From Hyphomonadaceae bacterium (GTDB taxonomy: Bacteria > Pseudomonadota > Alphaproteobacteria > Caulobacterales > Aquidulcibacteraceae), in NCBI GenBank assembly GCA_016791425.1, contig JAEUMQ010000001.1, forward strand, positions 437,138 to 501,137: a DNA stretch of 64,000 nt, read 5' to 3'. Positions 60,055 through 64,000 of this stretch are shown here, piece by piece. The notes beneath the pieces were generated by a model. It made no database searches, was not told the origin of the DNA, and saw only the letters and a list, made by a program, of their open reading frames with translations. The position numbers and the translations under genes were made by a program. Position 1 is the first letter of the stretch. Each line of letters begins with the position of its first letter.

Positions 60055-62511
60055 CTGCGCCCCAGTCGCCTGCGCCGCCGCCTGCACGATCTTCCCGCTG
60101 ACCGCCTCGATCTCGGCGTCGGTGAGCGTCTTCTCCTTCGGCTGCAGGGTCACTTCGATGGCCAGCGACTTCTTGCCCTCCGGCACGCCCTGCCCGCGAT
60201 AGACATCGAACAGGCACACATCGGCGATGAGCCCTTTCTCGGCGCCCAGGACCGCGCGCACGAGATCGGCCGCGCGCGCCTTCTCCTCCACGATGAACGC
60301 GAAATCGCGCGTGAGCGGCATGAGCGCGTTCATGTCGAGCGGCGGCTTGGCGCGCGTCGCCTTCGCTCGCGGCGCCGGAACCGCATCGACAAGAATCTCG
60401 AACGCCAGCGCAGGCGCATCAACGCCGAGCGTTGCGAGCGTGCGCGGGTGGATCTCGCCGAACGTCGCGAGCGCCTTGTTCCCCAGCTTCAGGACAGCCG
60501 AACGCCCCGGCCGCCAGAATGGCTTGTCGGCGTCTTGTGTCTGCAGTCCGCTGGTTGGAGCGCCCAGGGCCGCGAGCGCCGCCAGGCAATCGCGCTTTAC
60601 ATCGAAGATGTCCGGCGGCGTGGATCCCTTCCAATGCCGCTGCGGCGCCGGCTGCCACACAGCCGCGACGGTGCGGATCTGATCTCCGTCCTGGTCGCCC
60701 AGATAAGCCGGCCCCGCCTCGAAGAGTCGCGCGTCGCGATGCCCGCGATCCGAGTTGCGCTGCGCCGCGATGAGAAGATTGATCAGCGCCGTCGGCCGCA
60801 TGCAATCGAGATCGGGCGCGATCGGATTGGCGAGCGCCAGCGCGCCCGCCCCGCCGCCGAAAAGCTCGGCGTGCGCGCGCCGGCAGAAGCTCCACGTCAC
60901 CGCTTCCTGATAGCCCGCCGCCGCCAGAGCGCGCCGCGCGATCCGCAGCCGGCTTTCGCCGACGCTCGCCGCGGCGGGACGGTAATTCGCCGAGCGCGGC
61001 GGCGCATTCGCCGGCAGCTCGTCATAACCGACGATGCGCGCGACCTCCTCCACCAGATCGGCAGGTCCTTCCACATCGCGCCGCCAGCTCGGCGGCTGCA
61101 CGACGAGTTTCTTCGCCTCATCCGCGCTCACCTCGAAACCGAGCGCCTTGAGGATCGTCTTCGATTTCGCCGCCGGCACAGAGATGCCCGCCAGCTTCTT
61201 CACCCGCTCAGGATCGAACGTGACCGCTGCGAGCGGCGCGGGAATCTCGCCTGCGAGGATGATGTCGGACGGCTCCCCGCCGCAGAACTCGAGGATGAGC
61301 TTGGTCGCCAGCTCAAGGCCCGGCGCGCATGAAGCCGGATCGATGCCGCGCTCGTTGCGATAGCGTGCGTCTGAATTGATGCCCGTCATGCGCCCGGTGC
61401 GGAACGTGCGCAGATTGTCGAACACCGCCGCCTCGATGAGCACGTTCACCGTGCTTTCGGTGCAGCCCGTGCTCTCTCCGCCCATGACGCCGCCGAACCC
61501 GAGCACGCCGCTATCGTCTGCGATCACGCACATGTCCGGCGTCGCTTCGTACGTCTCGCCATCGAGCGCCTTGAACGTCTCGCCGCGCCCCAGCCGCGCG
61601 CGCAAATGCCCGCGCACCTTGTCCGCGTCATAGACGTGCAGCGGCCGCGCCCGGTCGAACGTGAGAAAGTTCGTCACATCGACGAGCGCACTGCGCGGCC
61701 GTAAGCCGATCGCCCGCAAGCGCCGTTGCAGCCATTCCGGCGACGGTCCGTTCTTCACGCCGCGGATATAGCGCCCGCCGAACACCATGCACGCGCCCGG
61801 GTCGTCCGTACCCACGCTAATGGGCGAAACGAACTTGCCCTTGATCGTCGGCGCCGGCCTGGTGATGAGCTTGCCCATCCCCGCCGCCGCCAGATCGCGC
61901 GCGATGCCCATCACGCCGAGCCAGTCCGGCCGGTTCGGCGTCACCTCGATATCGAACACCGGATCATCCGCCTCGAGGATCTGAGCCAGCGGCGCCCCGA
62001 CCGCGATGTCGTTGGGCAATTCTGCGATGCCGCCGTCGGTGATCGCCTTTGCCTGATCGAGTCCAAGCTGATCGGCGCGCGCGCGCCATTCGGGATAATT
62101 CTTCTCGCGCAGGCCGAAGAGATCCCCGCCGAGCTCAAGCTCGCCCTCCGAGCAGAGCATGCCGTTCGACACGACGCCGCGAACGGGCTTTGGCTCCAAC
62201 GTGATGCCCGTGCCCGGAATGTACGTGCCGATCGGCGCGAAGATCGTGACCAGGCCCGCGCGCGCGTTCAATGCGCCGCACACGATCTCCAGCCGCCCCT
62301 GCACGGTATCGACCTGGCAAACCTGCAGCTTGTCCGCGTTCGGATGCTGCCTCGCCTCCACCACGCGCGCCGCCGTGAACGGCCTGTACTTGAGCGCCGG
62401 GTTCTCCACGTTCTCCACCTCGATGCCGATCATCGTCATCGTGTGAACGAGCGCTTCCACGCTCGCGTCCGTGTCGAGATGCTCCTTGAGCCAGGAAAGC
62501 GTGAACTTCAT
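60043..62511 (-). CDS. pheT: Phenylalanyl-tRNA synthetase beta subunit
   Basis: PheT, with PheS, charges tRNA-Phe as an alpha2-beta2 tetramer. The 822-residue protein has the starting KFTLSWLKEHLDT, the tRNA-binding domain HPNADKLQVCQVD, the B3/B4 editing region, the B5 domain, and the anticodon-binding C-terminus ending in IVQAAAQATGAQLRA-type helix. ATG 62511 overlaps the stop of the small upstream gene (ATGA). Its length is normal. Confidence 0.96.
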   Translation of the reverse strand: MKFTLSWLKEHLDTDASVEALVHTMTMIGIEVENVENPALKYRPFTAARVVEARQHPNADKLQVCQVDTVQGRLEIVCGALNARAGLVTIFAPIGTYIPGTGITLEPKPVRGVVSNGMLCSEGELELGGDLFGLREKNYPEWRARADQLGLDQAKAITDGGIAELPNDIAVGAPLAQILEADDPVFDIEVTPNRPDWLGVMGIARDLAAAGMGKLITRPAPTIKGKFVSPISVGTDDPGACMVFGGRYIRGVKNGPSPEWLQRRLRAIGLRPRSALVDVTNFLTFDRARPLHVYDADKVRGHLRARLGRGETFKALDGETYEATPDMCVIADDSGVLGFGGVMGGESTGCTESTVNVLIEAAVFDNLRTFRTGRMTGINSDARYRNERGIDPASCAPGLELATKLILEFCGGEPSDIILAGEIPAPLAAVTFDPERVKKLAGISVPAAKSKTILKALGFEVSADEAKKLVVQPPSWRRDVEGPADLVEEVARIVGYDELPANAPPRSANYRPAAASVGESRLRIARRALAAAGYQEAVTWSFCRRAHAELFGGGAGALALANPIAPDLDCMRPTALINLLIAAQRNSDRGHRDARLFEAGPAYLGDQDGDQIRTVAAVWQPAPQRHWKGSTPPDIFDVKRDCLAALAALGAPTSGLQTQDADKPFWRPGRSAVLKLGNKALATFGEIHPRTLATLGVDAPALAFEILVDAVPAPRAKATRAKPPLDMNALMPLTRDFAFIVEEKARAADLVRAVLGAEKGLIADVCLFDVYRGQGVPEGKKSLAIEVTLQPKEKTLTDAEIEAVSGKIVQAAAQATGAQLRA

Positions 62512-62978
62512 CGCCGCCCCTCTCCACGTTCGATCCGATCGAAGAGCCAGGAAATGTCGGTGAGCGTGCGTCCCCATTCGGGATCGCTCTTGGCCTCGCC
62601 CTCGCACAGAAGCGGCCGCCACCATTTCGCGTATTGCCCGAGGAAGCGCTTCAGGAGCCGCATATCGAGCGCGCCTTCGCTCGCGAGCAGCGCCGTCTTC
62701 TCCCAGAAATGCACGACCGACGCGATCGCCTCGCGCGGTTCGCCGGCCGAGGCCTCGTAAGCGCGCGGCATCTTCCCTGCCCGCTCCAGCGCCTCATGCG
62801 CAAGAATGCGGATATGATTGAACTTCGGCGAATGGAACTCCGAATAGAGATCAAGCGTGAGCCTGAGGCGCCGGTCCGCGTGCGAGCCGCCCCAGCGCGC
62901 GAAACCGCCGAAGAGAGCGCCCATGAGCGCGCCCGCGAACGCCAGCAGAAGCTGCGATTGAAGCTGCGGATCGATCAT
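62508..62978 (-). CDS. Small membrane-anchored protein between pheS and pheT
   Basis: A 156-residue protein with one N-terminal helix (LLLAFAGALMGALFGGFARWGG) and a cytoplasmic helical part (LYSEFHSPKFNHIRILAHEALERA, WWRPLLCEGEA). The first part recalls DUF4760-type proteins. It is translationally coupled to pheT (ATGA). Its role in the pheST operon, if any, is unknown. Confidence 0.7.
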   Translation of the reverse strand: MIDPQLQSQLLLAFAGALMGALFGGFARWGGSHADRRLRLTLDLYSEFHSPKFNHIRILAHEALERAGKMPRAYEASAGEPREAIASVVHFWEKTALLASEGALDMRLLKRFLGQYAKWWRPLLCEGEAKSDPEWGRTLTDISWLFDRIERGEGRR

Positions 62979-63007
62979 GATTGGACGCTCGTAGGCAAGG
63001 CGCTCCC

Positions 63008-63031
63008 GCTCCCCTCGATGCGAGGGGGAGC
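63008..63031. other. Stem-loop after pheS
   Basis: CCCCTCG and CGAGGGG pair around ATG (63011-63027), extended by GCT/AGC. It lies between the pheS stop and the small gene, so it may tune readthrough or mRNA stability within the operon. There is no T-run. Confidence 0.4.
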
Positions 63032-63063
63032 TTCATTCCGCATCGGGAGAGAATGGTCGGCGC

Positions 63064-64000
63064 TCATCCGTCGAGCCCCGCCGCGAGCCCCGGCAACAGG
63101 TACGGCGAGAAACCATAATGCCTCAGCCACCGCACATCGCCTTCGAAGAAGGGCCTGAGGTCCGTCATGCCGTATTTGAGCATCGCCAGCCGATCGACCC
63201 CCATGCCGAACGCGTAGCCCTGGTATCTCTCAGGATCGAGCCCGCAATTGCGGATCACGTTCGGATGCACCATCCCGCAGCCGAGGATCTCCAGCCAATC
63301 CTTGCCCTGGCCGATCTTCAATTGTCCGCCGCTCCTGTCGCAGCGCACGTCCATTTCCGCCGACGGCTCCGTGAACGGAAAGAAGTGCGGCCGGAAGCGC
63401 ACCTCGACGTCGTCCACTTCGAAATAGGCCTTCACGAACGCCATCAGTACGCCTTTGAGGTCCGCCATGCTCGTCGTCTCATCGATGACGAGCCCTTCGG
63501 TCTGGTGGAACATCGGCGTGTGCGTGGCGTCGCTGTCAGAGCGGTACGTGCGCCCCTGACAGATCATGCGGATCGGCGGCTTCTGCGAGAGCATCGTGCG
63601 CACCTGCACGGGGCTCGTATGCGTGCGCAGCAGCTTGCGCTCTCCCTTCGCGTCCGGCGCGAAGAAGAACGTGTCGTGCATGTCGCGCGCGGGATGCTGC
63701 GGCGGGAAGTTGAGCGCGGTGAAATTGTTGAAGTCGGTCTCGATGTCCGGGCCTTCTTCGAGCCGGAAACCCATCTCGCCGAAGATGAGCGCCATCTCCT
63801 CCATCACCCGCGAGATCGGATGGATCGAGCCTGTCCGCGCCGGCGCAGCCGGCAGCGTGACGTCCACCGCTTCGGCCTTCAGCTTCGCTTCGAGCGCCGC
63901 TTCAGCAAGCCCCGCCTTCTTCACGACCACCGCCTCGCCGACGCGATCCTTGAGGCCATTGAGCTTCGGCCCCATCTCCTGGCGCTGCTCGGCGCTCATC
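63064..64000 (-). CDS. pheS: Phenylalanyl-tRNA synthetase alpha subunit (N-terminus cut by window)
   Basis: At least 312 residues of PheS are seen; the first few dozen lie beyond the window. The catalytic domain is clear: [20 protein letters not shown], the motif 2 region [37 protein letters not shown], and motif 3 [14 protein letters not shown]. The Met at 63999 is internal, since family members have a longer coiled-coil N-terminus. Confidence 0.96.
   Translation of the reverse strand, partial: MSAEQRQEMGPKLNGLKDRVGEAVVVKKAGLAEAALEAKLKAEAVDVTLPAAPARTGSIHPISRVMEEMALIFGEMGFRLEEGPDIETDFNNFTALNFPPQHPARDMHDTFFFAPDAKGERKLLRTHTSPVQVRTMLSQKPPIRMICQGRTYRSDSDATHTPMFHQTEGLVIDETTSMADLKGVLMAFVKAYFEVDDVEVRFRPHFFPFTEPSAEMDVRCDRSGGQLKIGQGKDWLEILGCGMVHPNVIRNCGLDPERYQGYAFGMGVDRLAMLKYGMTDLRPFFEGDVRWLRHYGFSPYLLPGLAAGLDG

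Overview
This is a GC-rich, gene-dense chromosomal segment of an alphaproteobacterium. The best fit is a Caulobacterales- or Hyphomonadaceae-like lineage. Signs of this are the tsaD/hemC/hemD/mitofilin/HemY block, a large TonB-dependent receptor of the Xanthomonas/Caulobacter type linked to SapC, JmjC-cupin and tryptophan-halogenase genes, a Coq7-type ubiquinone hydroxylase, and a pheS-pheT locus with a small gene between. Taxonomy is inferred from gene content only. No IS element, prophage, CRISPR array or rRNA gene was seen; two tRNA genes are present (Thr-CGU and Leu-CAA).

Layout. 1-8.3 kb: tsaD diverges from hemC-hemD-mitofilin-HemY (heme and membrane functions), then tRNA-Thr, a DoxX-like membrane protein and a CocE/S15-type hydrolase. 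8.3-15.2 kb: a four-gene minus-strand operon (TonB receptor, SapC, JmjC-cupin, flavin halogenase) preceded by three LacI-type operators, with an intrinsic terminator after the receptor gene. 15.2-22.9 kb: folD, an OhrR-type regulator divergent from a lipoprotein hydrolase, an amidohydrolase, a GH13 glucosidase operon with a D-2-hydroxyacid dehydrogenase and a GST, an O-methyltransferase and a small Cys protein. 22.9-31.6 kb: a membrane class III cyclase with TPRs, a second TonB receptor, and a 1281-residue glycine-rich autotransporter. 31.9-41.9 kb: glucokinase, then a long minus-strand run (HSL esterase, LLM flavin enzyme, lipoprotein, methyltransferase, DUF1178, nitrilase, glutaredoxin, ComF), an NDUFAF5-like methyltransferase, a pilin-like small protein, Coq7, DsbB and a VTT/DedA protein. 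42-51 kb: Tat-exported sulfatase, tRNA-Leu, M1 aminopeptidase, a beta-barrel-like protein, an EF-G paralogue, an NTF2-like protein and a serpin lipoprotein. 51.3-57.4 kb: a BrnTA toxin-antitoxin pair, katG, a membrane LuxR-type regulator with DUF4199, a MarR regulator with DUF1398, and an L-2-hydroxyglutarate-oxidase-like enzyme. 57.4-64 kb: DUF938 methyltransferase, polysaccharide deacetylase, two small membrane proteins, then pheT, an unknown membrane gene, and pheS running off the window end.

How they work together. Much of the accessory content concerns the cell surface and nutrient capture: two TonB receptors, an autotransporter, secreted hydrolases, a sulfatase, an aminopeptidase and a serpin. 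GH13 and glucokinase could process imported sugars. A second theme is oxidative stress: an OhrR-like 2-Cys regulator, KatG, glutaredoxin and DsbB. The most distinctive unit is the operator-controlled receptor/SapC/JmjC/halogenase operon, whose substrate is unknown. Single genes that stand out are the serpin and the glycine-rich autotransporter.
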